From assembly GCA_937901395.1 (NCBI GenBank), contig CALCDB010000178.1:1-7135 (forward strand): DNA of 7,135 bases, read 5' to 3'. Shown here one piece after another: positions 1-6,325 of this stretch. Position 1 is the first letter of the stretch; the number at the start of each line of letters is the position of its first letter. The notes under the pieces are model-generated. The model ran no database searches and was not told the origin of the DNA. It saw only the letters and a program-made list of their open reading frames with translations. The translations under genes were made by a program, and so were the position numbers. This DNA comes from an uncultured Verrucomicrobiota bacterium (GTDB lineage Bacteria; Verrucomicrobiota; Kiritimatiellia; RFP12; UBA1067).

Positions 1-22
1 GAGAACGCCGACGGTACGGTTG

Positions 23-343
23 TTACTTGCCGAAGAGTCCGCCAAGGCCGCCGTTCTGCTGCATCAGCTTGGCCATCTCCTGCTGCGTCGTCTCGCGCGC
101 CTTCTTGAGCGCACCGTTGACGACGTTGAAGAGCATCGTCTCGAAACGGGCGGGCTTGCCGGCCTTGACTTCCTCGTACGCCTCGGGCGTGATGGCGATC
201 TTCTCGATCGTCATGTCGCCCTTCGCGACGACGGTGATGCCGCCGTTCGAGTACTCGGCGGAGATCTTCTTGATTTCGGCCTCGATGCGCTTCGCCTCGC
301 TGCGCATCTTCATCGCCTCTTTAATCTGATCGAACATTCCCAT
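23..343 (-). CDS. ybaB: YbaB/EbfC-family nucleoid-associated DNA-binding protein
   Basis: The product is 106 residues, the usual size of the family. Members are small dimeric proteins that bind DNA and coat the nucleoid. Visible architecture: an N-terminal charged helix (about 3-30, with MFDQIKEAMKMRSEAKRI), a beta region (about 34-53, GGITVVAKGDMTIEKIAI), a second long helix (about 66-93) and a Gly-rich tail, GGLGGLFGK. The family layout of helix, sheet, helix and flexible Gly-rich tail is complete. The ATG at 343 is preceded by AAGGA at 357-353, nine nt upstream, which supports this start. It is the last of three co-directional genes, 64 nt after purC. In many bacteria ybaB sits between dnaX and recR. 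Here purC is upstream instead, and whatever follows is beyond the window, with only 22 nt left after the stop. Family assignment is confident; the symbol is by family. Confidence 0.93.
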   Translation of the reverse strand: MGMFDQIKEAMKMRSEAKRIEAEIKKISAEYSNGGITVVAKGDMTIEKIAITPEAYEEVKAGKPARFETMLFNVVNGALKKARETTQQEMAKLMQQNGGLGGLFGK

Positions 344-407
344 CTTGTCTTATCCTTCTCTTTCTTTATTTTTAACTTTAAATTCTATCCTCTCCAACTC
401 CAACTAC

Positions 408-1307
408 TCACTCCAACTCTTTCCCCGCGAGGTTCTCGTATGCCTTGAGATATATCTCGCGCGTACGATTTATCACCTCGTCCGGCAACACCGGACCCGG
501 CGGCTGATGATTGAAATTAATCGAATCAAGGTAGTCGCGCACATACTGCTTGTCCAACGATGGCGGATTCGCCCCCACGCTATAGCTCGCTTGCGGCCAG
601 AAGCGCGATGAATCCGGCGTCAATACCTCGTCCGCCAAAATAAGCGACCCATCCTCATCCAAGCCGAATTCGAACTTCGTATCGGCGATGATGATGCCAT
701 GCTTGGCCGCATAATCCGCCGCTTTCGTGTAAAGCCCGATCGTCGCCTCCTTCAACAAGGTGGCCGTCTTTTCGCCTACGAGACGAACCGTCGCCTCGAA
801 ATTGATCGCCTCGTCATGATCGCCGATCGCCGCCTTGGTGGTCGGCGTGAAGAGAACCTCGTCCAACTTGGACGCATTCTCGTATCCCGCGCGCAACTTC
901 TCGCCGTTTACCGTCTGCGACTTTTGATATTCCTTCCAGCCGCTTCCCGTTAGATACCCGCGCGCGATGCACTCCACCTCTACCATCTTCACCTTCTTTA
1001 CCAACATCGAACGCCCGCGCAGATCTTCCTTGTAGGGCTGAAGCTCCGCCGGATACTCATCGACGTTCGCGGTGATGAGATGGTTCTTTACTCCGAAGAA
1101 CTCCAACCAAAATAGCGAAAGCTGATTGAGAACCTTGCCCTTATCCGGAACTCCACAAGGCAAGATCACGTCAAACGCGCTGATTCTATCGGTAACTACC
1201 ATCAACAGCTTGTCCCCGAGATCGAACACATCGCGAACCTTGCCGCTCTTCTGGGGAACGCCAGGTATCGCGCACTCCAACAACGCATGATTCTTATCGT
1301 ATTTCAT
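408..1307 (-). CDS. purC: Phosphoribosylaminoimidazole-succinocarboxamide synthase (SAICAR synthetase)
   Basis: This cytosolic enzyme of de novo purine synthesis joins CAIR and L-aspartate, using ATP, to give SAICAR. Family motifs are intact and in order: the ATP-binding loop SGKVRDVF (21-28), VTDRISAFDVILP (38-50), EVECIARGYLTGSGW (110-124), the GDHDEAIN segment (162-169), IIADTKFEFG (206-215) and DEVLTPDSSRFW (226-237). At 299 residues it belongs to the longer ~300-residue class (like yeast Ade1) rather than the ~237-residue E. coli type. The ATG at 1307 is preceded by a purine-rich stretch (GAGAGAAAAGAAG) rather than a clean Shine-Dalgarno sequence. The N-terminus aligns with the family from about residue 10, so the start is reasonable. 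The stop is TGA at 410-408. It lies 27 nt after the outer-membrane channel gene and may be cotranscribed with it. Nothing suggests inactivation. Confidence 0.97.
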   Translation of the reverse strand: MKYDKNHALLECAIPGVPQKSGKVRDVFDLGDKLLMVVTDRISAFDVILPCGVPDKGKVLNQLSLFWLEFFGVKNHLITANVDEYPAELQPYKEDLRGRSMLVKKVKMVEVECIARGYLTGSGWKEYQKSQTVNGEKLRAGYENASKLDEVLFTPTTKAAIGDHDEAINFEATVRLVGEKTATLLKEATIGLYTKAADYAAKHGIIIADTKFEFGLDEDGSLILADEVLTPDSSRFWPQASYSVGANPPSLDKQYVRDYLDSINFNHQPPGPVLPDEVINRTREIYLKAYENLAGKELE

Positions 1308-1334
1308 CTTCTTTTCTCTCTCTTGAATTATCCC

Positions 1335-2561
1335 TTAGAAACGATAGGTAACCGAGAAGCCCGCCGCATGGCAGAACCCTCGACATGTATCCATGTAATA
1401 AAACTTGCCAAACGCATCCTTCATGTGCATATCGTAGCCATGAGTAAAGATGCAACTGTAGCTGAGCGAAAGCTCGAGCCCCTTCCAACAGCGCCAAGTT
1501 ACTCCGCACGAGGCGATATGACGATCCGCGGCTGGCAACATCGTCGAGGTCTGCGTGGCATCGGTGCAATCCATATCGTACACATACCCCAGCATCGCCG
1601 TCCAATCCTCGTCAAAATCCCAAGCGAGACCGAACGAGCCGCGCCAAGTATCGTGCCAATTGAGCTGAATCGGCTTCTTGTAGTTGTTCAGATTGAAGGT
1701 AAGCGAATCGAACACCGACCACTGCGTCCACGAAAGCGCCGCGCCGAAATGCCAATCCTTGGCGAAATCCCAGTTGAAGCCGCCCGAGAGCGATTGCGGC
1801 AACCTCAGCCCCGCATCCGCATCGCCATTGATCGCGCGCATATTCCCGCGCACTACGGGATTATCCGCGTACATGAAGCCCGTGCGGCTCGACCCATATA
1901 CATGCGTATCGATTGCCGACTTGTACACCAACCCTACCGAAAACTCATCCGTTATATCGTACTTCGTGCCGATTTGCCACCCGACGTCGCGAAATTGATT
2001 ATCCCCCTTCAATCGACTGCTGAAACTACCCATCGCCGTTTGCGGCATCGAGTTCATCTCGAAGTCGAAGAACAGCCAACGCGCACCAATGCCAATCGAC
2101 CAATCATCGGTTATCTTGTACGCCAGGTTGGGATTAAGCACATACCCCTGAACCGTGGTCTCGATCGTGCTCCAATTCATCGGCCACGTCCACGAATATT
2201 CCGTCCCCAAACCATATTCCGCGCTCGCGCTCAAACCGAAGGAAAAATCGGCCGGCAATGGAATCGCCAATTGGAAATGCGGCAATGTAAAAAACCCCGG
2301 ATCCATGCCGAACTCATGCCCATTCACCCGAACCGCGCCACGCGGATGCTCGGTAACGAAACCGACCGTAACCACGATGTTGGTAAGGTCCGTCAACGTC
2401 GCGGGATTGTTGAAATTCGCCGAAGCGTCAATCGCCTTACCCACCAACGCACCCCCCAATGCATGGCTCGGCACTGACGGCTCGTAAAGGGAAAACCCAC
2501 TACCAAGCGCCGTTCCACTCAAAAACAACGCCACTAATATAATATTGTGTCTAATACTCAT
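1335..2561 (-). CDS. FadL/OmpP1/TodX-family outer-membrane channel protein
   Basis: The product is a 408-residue outer-membrane beta-barrel. The family forms 14-stranded barrels with an N-terminal plug that carry hydrophobic substrates such as long-chain fatty acids or aromatics across the outer membrane. Seen: a signal peptide (about 1-20, hydrophobic IILVALFLSGTALG), then the family's N-terminal hatch pattern with SGFSLYEP (21-28), HALGGALVGKAIDASANFNN (33-52) and the hallmark N-P-A at 52-54. Many alternating amphipathic strands follow (for example WSIGIGARWLFFDF and FSVGLVYKS). The C-terminus is VTYRF, an aromatic end typical of BAM substrates. The plug motif and length make the family call firm; the substrate cannot be read. 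Aromatic and acidic residues cluster in the second half, and there are several Cys residues near the C-terminus (CTD, ASCGVTWRCW, CRGFC), which is unusual for a barrel. The ATG has no Shine-Dalgarno sequence and lies 8 nt after a -10 hexamer. purC follows after 27 nt. Confidence 0.88.
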   Translation of the reverse strand: MSIRHNIILVALFLSGTALGSGFSLYEPSVPSHALGGALVGKAIDASANFNNPATLTDLTNIVVTVGFVTEHPRGAVRVNGHEFGMDPGFFTLPHFQLAIPLPADFSFGLSASAEYGLGTEYSWTWPMNWSTIETTVQGYVLNPNLAYKITDDWSIGIGARWLFFDFEMNSMPQTAMGSFSSRLKGDNQFRDVGWQIGTKYDITDEFSVGLVYKSAIDTHVYGSSRTGFMYADNPVVRGNMRAINGDADAGLRLPQSLSGGFNWDFAKDWHFGAALSWTQWSVFDSLTFNLNNYKKPIQLNWHDTWRGSFGLAWDFDEDWTAMLGYVYDMDCTDATQTSTMLPAADRHIASCGVTWRCWKGLELSLSYSCIFTHGYDMHMKDAFGKFYYMDTCRGFCHAAGFSVTYRF

Positions 2562-2569
2562 TAGTGTGT

Positions 2570-2578
2570 ATTATACCA
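2570..2578 (-). promoter_or_regulatory. Extended -10 promoter of the outer-membrane channel gene, probably giving a leaderless mRNA
   Basis: On the minus strand TGGTATAAT is an exact match to the extended -10 consensus TGnTATAAT. Only eight nucleotides (ACACACTA) separate it from the ATG at 2561. A start site 6-8 nt after the hexamer would fall at or next to the ATG, and there is no room for a Shine-Dalgarno sequence. No TTGACA-like -35 is seen at 16-18 bp spacing, which fits an extended -10 promoter. That it is used is inference. Confidence 0.6.
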
Positions 2579-2595
2579 AAAATTCCGCCCCCGCG

Positions 2596-2609
2596 TCTAC
2601 TATTGTAGA
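2596..2609. promoter_or_regulatory. 14-bp inverted repeat overlapping the -35 position (candidate operator)
   Basis: TCTAC-TATT-GTAGA has perfect 5-bp arms around a 4-bp centre. Its near edge is 20 bp upstream of the -10 hexamer at 2575-2570, so it covers where a -35 element would sit. A protein bound here could repress or activate the channel gene. The function is inferred from position and symmetry only. A 10-bp palindrome, GGCAATTGCC, lies a few bases further upstream (2615-2624). Confidence 0.3.
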
Positions 2610-2614
2610 TTAAC

Positions 2615-2751
2615 GGCAATTGCCAAATCTTGCGTGGATAGATTTATCCTCCTTCCACCTCAACCTCCAACTCTACACGTTCTCCACCTCTACACGGCTA
2701 TCCCCTCAACTAAAAGTTTCCAATTCCTTTGTCCAACTCCAACCTACACCT
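2615..2751. other. Intergenic region with pyrimidine-rich short repeats
   Basis: This stretch lies between the terminator of the LRR gene and the promoter of the channel gene, and has no credible reading frame. The plus strand is strongly C/T-rich. CTCTACACG occurs twice (2671-2679 and 2688-2696, 17 bp apart), with related CTCCAAC and CTCCACC words between. The 12-mer TCCAACTCCAAC at 2732-2743 also occurs at 393-404, around the end of purC. Nothing else is recognised. Confidence 0.4.
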
Positions 2752-2786
2752 AAAAATGAGACAAGAGGTCCTCTTGTCTCATTTTT
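2752..2786. terminator. Strong rho-independent terminator (bidirectional shape)
   Basis: Perfect 17-nt arms (AAAAATGAGACAAGAGG and its complement) flank a single central base. On the minus strand it starts 12 nt after the TAA of the LRR gene and ends in a U-tract (CATTTTT), so it terminates that transcript. The plus strand also ends in T5, so it could block transcription from the other side. It insulates the channel/purC/ybaB cluster from the LRR gene. Confidence 0.92.
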
Positions 2787-2798
2787 CCTAAATTTTCT

Positions 2799-5700
2799 TT
2801 ACAACATCTCAACTGTTACCTTGAAGAAGTTGTAATCGTCTTCGCGTCCTTCTGGGACAACTTCCCATTGTTCATCGGTGAGTTTCGCCTTGCCGTAAAC
2901 GGTATACTTACGCAAATACTTGCCGCTCTCATCCTTAACCTCAGGCATCCAACTGATAATCGGCTTACCTGTCTCCTTATCGAACGTAATCGAGGCCTTA
3001 AATGTGTCCTCCGGATTCGTCGGATCGGTTCCTGCGACAAAGCCATGCCAAACCAACATTGGCGCTCCACCCGCGCCCTTCTTGCCCGTCTCCATCGTCA
3101 GCGCCTTCACGAAGTCAGTTCCGAACTTCTCTTCGAATTGCGGGAACTGTTCCGCCCAGCTTTGCGGAATCGCAACCGCATCGCCTTTGACTTCCGTGTA
3201 TATCGCCACCAACGCATTATCAATCGTTGGCGTTACCGTCTCTGGAACAATGCCGTTAAGAACATAATGCACCACCACATTTGTCGTAGTAAGCGCTACT
3301 GAAGTCACGCCACCAATTGGTGTTGTCTGTTCACCACCGCCCTTCCATTCATAATGAGAACCTGAATGAACAATTGCCCTTCCTTTAAAGGTTTCAGGAA
3401 GTTCGGAAGAAATTCCCCCATCCCAACCAATGGTTCCCTCTGCAACTGAAATGACCAACCGTTTTGGCGTTCCAGAAAACACTTCCATTCCAAAATCTGG
3501 CGCATCTCCCTTAAATTCAATTGACGAAAGATTACTACAATCATAAAACGCCCTATCACCAATGCGCGTCACACTCTCTGGTATCGTTACCGAAGTGAGA
3601 GCGCCACAACCAGAAAATGCCATATCACCAATACGCGTCACACTCTCTGGTATCGTCACTGTTTTAAGACCTCTACAATCATAAAACATATCCCAAATGC
3701 TGGTCGTACCATCACAAATAACCACATTCTCAATCGTAGTATATGCATCTGGGAATGTATTTGAAAGAGATGTAACACAGGCTGGTATCGTCACCGAGGT
3801 AATAGCATTACAACCTTTAAACGCATCCCATCCAATGCTCGTCACGCTCGATGGTATCGTCACCGAAGTGAGAGCGCTACAACCCGCAAACGCACTTCCT
3901 CCAATGCTTGTCACGGGACAATTACCAAGTTTTGATGGAATTGTTATCGCGCCTGCTGTAGAATCAGGAATCACAGGATAATAACCATTATACAGTTCTG
4001 CCTCACCATTGTTTATAAAGAAAGTCCACTCAATACCATCAACCACTTCTGTATATGGACCGCCATCTGTCACCCGCTCAACAAATGTACTATTAGAAAA
4101 ATCGAATCCACATTCATCCAAGAGGCCTTTAATTCGCACCACATCTCCAAGATCTACGACAAATTCTTTTAATCCGCTACAACCATTAAACGCCCCAGCC
4201 CCAATGCTCGTCACGCTTGATGGTATCGTTACCGACGTAATCCAATCACAACCTTCAAAAGCTCCATCTTCAATACTCGTCACCCCATCTGGTATGGTGA
4301 TAGCTGTAATAGCACTACAAACTAAAACAAAATCAGAGCATTCCGCACCTCCCATTACTTTAAAAACATATCTCCCGCCTAAATTTGAAGATATTATCCA
4401 TGCATCATTACTTGAAGTGTAATAATTAGCATCTTCACTCTGCTCAAACATATCTTCGCTATTCACAATGAGATTATATGGCACATTCTCAGTTCCGCCC
4501 TCAACCCTAACAAAATACTTGCATCCACCCACAAGTGTTGTTTCAAAATAAAATGAATTATCGTCAGTAAATTGTTCTGCGAATTTTTGCTCTTTATCAA
4601 ATATCGTAATTTCAAGTGGATTCTCAGATCGTCCTACTGGAGCTGCGTCATCATCAACAACCGTCAAAGTAAGAACGCCATTACTACCATCAACTCTCGC
4701 ACCATCAAACTCGCTCTTAACAATCGTTGCTTCAAGTTCAATTACACCTTTGCCTTCGTATAATAAATCGTCGTAAATTGTAATTTCTACCGTCTTATCC
4801 TCAGCATCGCCGTCTTCCCATGTAATCGTCTGCTCATCGAAGGAGTATCGATACTGTTGTAGCGATGAGTTCTTCTCCGCTACCTTTACCTCAATTTTGC
4901 CAAGCGTTCCTCCCTTGCGTTTGAGCGTGATTTTCATCGGACCCTCTTCACCAGTAATGCCACAAACACTTTCAGATACAGTCTGTTCAGCATTAACAAA
5001 CCCAACAACTCCTGGCTTGCATATTTGATATGTGAGCGTTCCACCTTTCTCCGTGACTGTAGCCTCAAAATCTCCGCTCTCCATTGCTAAGTATAATCCG
5101 TCACTCAAACCAACTATTGGCTTTAAGTTTTCGCAATTCGCCATTCCGTCAACGTGATATACAACGCCCTTAATAAGATGAATCACAACCTTGTCTGTTC
5201 CCGCAGGCGCAGTCACAACAGGCGCGCAATATCCCGCAAACACGCTCTCCATCTTGGCGATTACACGCTCGGTGAATAGTGGTATGTTCTTATCCGCAAG
5301 CTCATAACTATACTTAGCTCCGATAAGCGCATCGCCTACCAAATGTTCATTTATGCCCTTCGCTTTCCACCAGAATGCCACGAATGGATAGGCGTTAAGT
5401 GTATTCCCGCCTTCATAGCGCATCCAGTTATACGACGTACCGAGCTCCTGATCAATGTCATCATGACCACCCGCCATGAAGCAATAGATTACTTGACCCG
5501 CCGGATTAATTGCCTTCCAATCCAAGAACGCCTGTTGCGTGAAGCAGACGTCCGTATACCAACAGTTAATGCTCCCCGAATTGCTCCAGATCGCCACCAT
5601 CGGAAGACCGTGCTCATCCGCATAATCTTTGCACACCGCGAAGTTCGTATACCACTTGCCTAACTCCAAATCCATACCCTTCTCGGCCCTGATACAATGT

Positions 5701-5813
5701 AGTGCATCACCTTGCCTACCTTCTGGCTTTTCGTATGGATACATGTTCTTACTAAATGCTAACGCCGACCCACTCGTGATCACCAGTGCCAAAAATATCA
5801 GTACCTTTTTCAT
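2799..5813 (-). CDS. Large secreted multidomain protein with BspA/LRR_5-type leucine-rich repeats
   Basis: The 1004-residue product is exported or surface-bound. Domains seen: a signal peptide (1-19, KKVLIFLALVITSGSALA, cleavage before F20); a thioredoxin-like region (about 48-195) with the beta strand LPMVAIWSNSG (70-80) followed by Cys84 and Cys90; a Calx-beta-like region (about 285-390, with ITWEDGDAEDKTVEITIYDD and LTLTVVDDD); and a beta-rich, perhaps PPC-like domain (about 398-500). LRR_5 repeats come in two blocks (502-550 and 621-783), with the 23-residue pattern LTSVTIPSSVTSIGxxAFxGC. A module at about 918-1004 contains GTDPTNPEDTF and ends NFFKVTVEML. BspA-type LRRs mediate adhesion or protein binding in gut and oral bacteria, so a binding role is likely, but the partner is unknown. 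The start is supported by AAGGAG at 5826-5821, seven nt before the ATG. GC is lower than in purC. The TAA is followed by a strong terminator. The domain calls after the LRRs are the least certain. Confidence 0.9.
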   Translation of the reverse strand: MKKVLIFLALVITSGSALAFSKNMYPYEKPEGRQGDALHCIRAEKGMDLELGKWYTNFAVCKDYADEHGLPMVAIWSNSGSINCWYTDVCFTQQAFLDWKAINPAGQVIYCFMAGGHDDIDQELGTSYNWMRYEGGNTLNAYPFVAFWWKAKGINEHLVGDALIGAKYSYELADKNIPLFTERVIAKMESVFAGYCAPVVTAPAGTDKVVIHLIKGVVYHVDGMANCENLKPIVGLSDGLYLAMESGDFEATVTEKGGTLTYQICKPGVVGFVNAEQTVSESVCGITGEEGPMKITLKRKGGTLGKIEVKVAEKNSSLQQYRYSFDEQTITWEDGDAEDKTVEITIYDDLLYEGKGVIELEATIVKSEFDGARVDGSNGVLTLTVVDDDAAPVGRSENPLEITIFDKEQKFAEQFTDDNSFYFETTLVGGCKYFVRVEGGTENVPYNLIVNSEDMFEQSEDANYYTSSNDAWIISSNLGGRYVFKVMGGAECSDFVLVCSAITAITIPDGVTSIEDGAFEGCDWITSVTIPSSVTSIGAGAFNGCSGLKEFVVDLGDVVRIKGLLDECGFDFSNSTFVERVTDGGPYTEVVDGIEWTFFINNGEAELYNGYYPVIPDSTAGAITIPSKLGNCPVTSIGGSAFAGCSALTSVTIPSSVTSIGWDAFKGCNAITSVTIPACVTSLSNTFPDAYTTIENVVICDGTTSIWDMFYDCRGLKTVTIPESVTRIGDMAFSGCGALTSVTIPESVTRIGDRAFYDCSNLSSIEFKGDAPDFGMEVFSGTPKRLVISVAEGTIGWDGGISSELPETFKGRAIVHSGSHYEWKGGGEQTTPIGGVTSVALTTTNVVVHYVLNGIVPETVTPTIDNALVAIYTEVKGDAVAIPQSWAEQFPQFEEKFGTDFVKALTMETGKKGAGGAPMLVWHGFVAGTDPTNPEDTFKASITFDKETGKPIISWMPEVKDESGKYLRKYTVYGKAKLTDEQWEVVPEGREDDYNFFKVTVEML
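3465..4310 (-). repeat. DNA encoding about nine 23-residue leucine-rich repeats (69-bp period)
   Basis: Units fall at residues 502-524, 525-547, then after an island of about 70 residues at 621-647, 648-670, 671-693, 694-715, 716-738, 739-761 and 762-783. On the plus strand the pattern reads as recurring words such as GTCACnCTCTCTGGTATCGT and CCAATGCTCGTCACGCT. The units starting at 3555 and 3624 are nearly identical over about 38 bp at exactly 69-bp spacing, which indicates a recent unit duplication. The non-LRR island (551-620) contains GGPYTEVVDGIEWTFFINNG. Confidence 0.88.
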
Positions 5814-5898
5814 ACACTTTCTCCTTACTCCGCGCTTTGTTTAATGCGACACCACCATCGCGCAAAAAAGAAGAGTGGCGCGCCTTCAAATTCATATC

Positions 5899-6186
5899 TT
5901 GATGGAGGCACCGGAAAGAGCCAGTCATAAAACACGAATAGAAAGCACGCCACATGGAATAAACCCACGTAGCGCACTCACATACCTCGCTTTATGACTT
6001 GAAATTTCCGGTTTCCCATCAAAGCTCAGTACGCAAGTTGCGTACGTTGTTAGGATCCTTTTGGGATTTCCCAACTCCTCTCCTCGGCTCATTGTGGACA
6101 CCGATTTTGAGGTTCTGGCTTCCGCGATTCCTCGCCTCAGCCCGACAGCGGGCGCACCTGCCACCCGCCTATGTCAAAGATCAACA
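5899..6186 (-). ncRNA. Candidate structured RNA: hairpin chain plus long rod, upstream of the LRR gene
   Basis: Read on the minus strand, this stretch is dense in self-complementary segments. In order: GCCCG-CTGT-CGGGC (6153-6140), GCGA-GGAA-TCGC with a GNRA-type loop (6135-6124), TTGGG-AAAT-CCCAA (6074-6061), GTACGC-AACTT-GCGTAC (6045-6029), then a rod from 6022 to 5899. The rod pairs TTGATGG/CCATCAA, CCGGAAA/TTTCCGG and AGTCATAAA/TTTATGACT, with an apical stem CGCTACGTGG/CCATGTGGCG closing a 7-nt loop (5964-5958). The apical stem is fully paired only as minus-strand RNA, where two pairs are G-U; on the plus strand these are A-C mismatches. The internal segment between stems also gains several G-U pairs. 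An exact extended -10 sits just upstream. It could be an independent ncRNA, a 5' leader of the LRR gene (start 86 nt further on), or a copy of a mobile structured element. I do not recognise it as tmRNA, RNase P RNA or SRP RNA. The 3' boundary is uncertain. Confidence 0.5.
6029..6045. repeat. 17-bp perfect palindrome GTACGCAAGTTGCGTAC
   Basis: Two 8-bp arms flank one central base. As RNA it forms a 6-bp stem with a 5-nt loop and belongs to the candidate structured RNA. As DNA its symmetry would also suit a dimeric regulator or recombinase site. The sequence does not decide between these. Confidence 0.6.
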
Positions 6187-6192
6187 CCGAGT

Positions 6193-6201
6193 ATTATATC
6201 A
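6193..6201 (-). promoter_or_regulatory. Extended -10 promoter for the candidate structured RNA
   Basis: TGATATAAT on the minus strand is an exact match to TGnTATAAT. It predicts a start near 6186, just before the first hairpin. No good -35 is seen at 16-18 bp. Transcription would run through the structured region towards the LRR gene at 5813. Confidence 0.5.
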
Positions 6202-6325
6202 CATATCTCCGCTCTCGTGCTAAAAAATTGTAATAATAATCATGAAAAGGTCATGCAACGCCATTCAATGAAGTATTATGGCGGCGAATACATCGACCCA
6301 AATAATATAAACCTTGAAATCTATA
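6202..6325. other. AT-rich junction segment without a convincing gene
   Basis: Composition changes here from the GC-richer structured region to A-rich sequence. A short frame from ATG 6268 encodes MKYYGGEYIDPNNINLEIYNA before running out at 6381, in a different frame from the replication-protein-like gene that follows. It may be a remnant of an upstream coding part, joined to the next gene by a frameshift, or chance. No Shine-Dalgarno sequence or clear promoter was seen for either frame. Confidence 0.35.

Noticed and set aside
1287..2477. Plus-strand 396-residue frame antisense to the channel gene
   Set aside because: The composition is Arg/Ile/His-rich with no domain. It is a shadow of the GC-biased FadL-family gene, whose plug motif, signal peptide and C-terminal Phe support the minus strand.
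3465..4310. Regularly spaced similar words that could suggest a CRISPR-like array
   Set aside because: The 69-bp period translates into 23-residue LRR units in frame throughout. The spacing is coding repeat structure, with no distinct spacers.
5864..5887. Possible terminator after the structured RNA (GAAG...CTTC followed by T6 on the minus strand)
   Set aside because: The stem is only four base pairs with a ten-nt loop, too weak to call.
5752..5955. Minus-strand 67-residue frame overlapping the start of the LRR gene
   Set aside because: It overlaps the signal-peptide codons of a well-supported gene in another frame and has no ribosome site of its own.
5925..6164. Minus-strand 79-residue frame (GTG start, MAGAPAVGL...) over the structured region
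   Set aside because: There is no ribosome site at usable spacing and no recognised domain. The same bases form stacked hairpins with RNA-specific pairing. I kept the RNA reading, though a small protein is not excluded.
6121..6186. TTGACA at 6177-6172 on the minus strand as a -35 element
   Set aside because: No -10-like hexamer lies 16-18 bp downstream; that region is GC-rich hairpin sequence.
5890..6190. Housekeeping RNA (tmRNA, RNase P RNA, SRP RNA)
   Set aside because: None of the characteristic conserved segments I know for these RNAs could be found on either strand.
6242..6271. Nine-codon frame MKRSCNAIQ as a leader peptide
   Set aside because: There is no ribosome site, and a random short frame is the simpler explanation.
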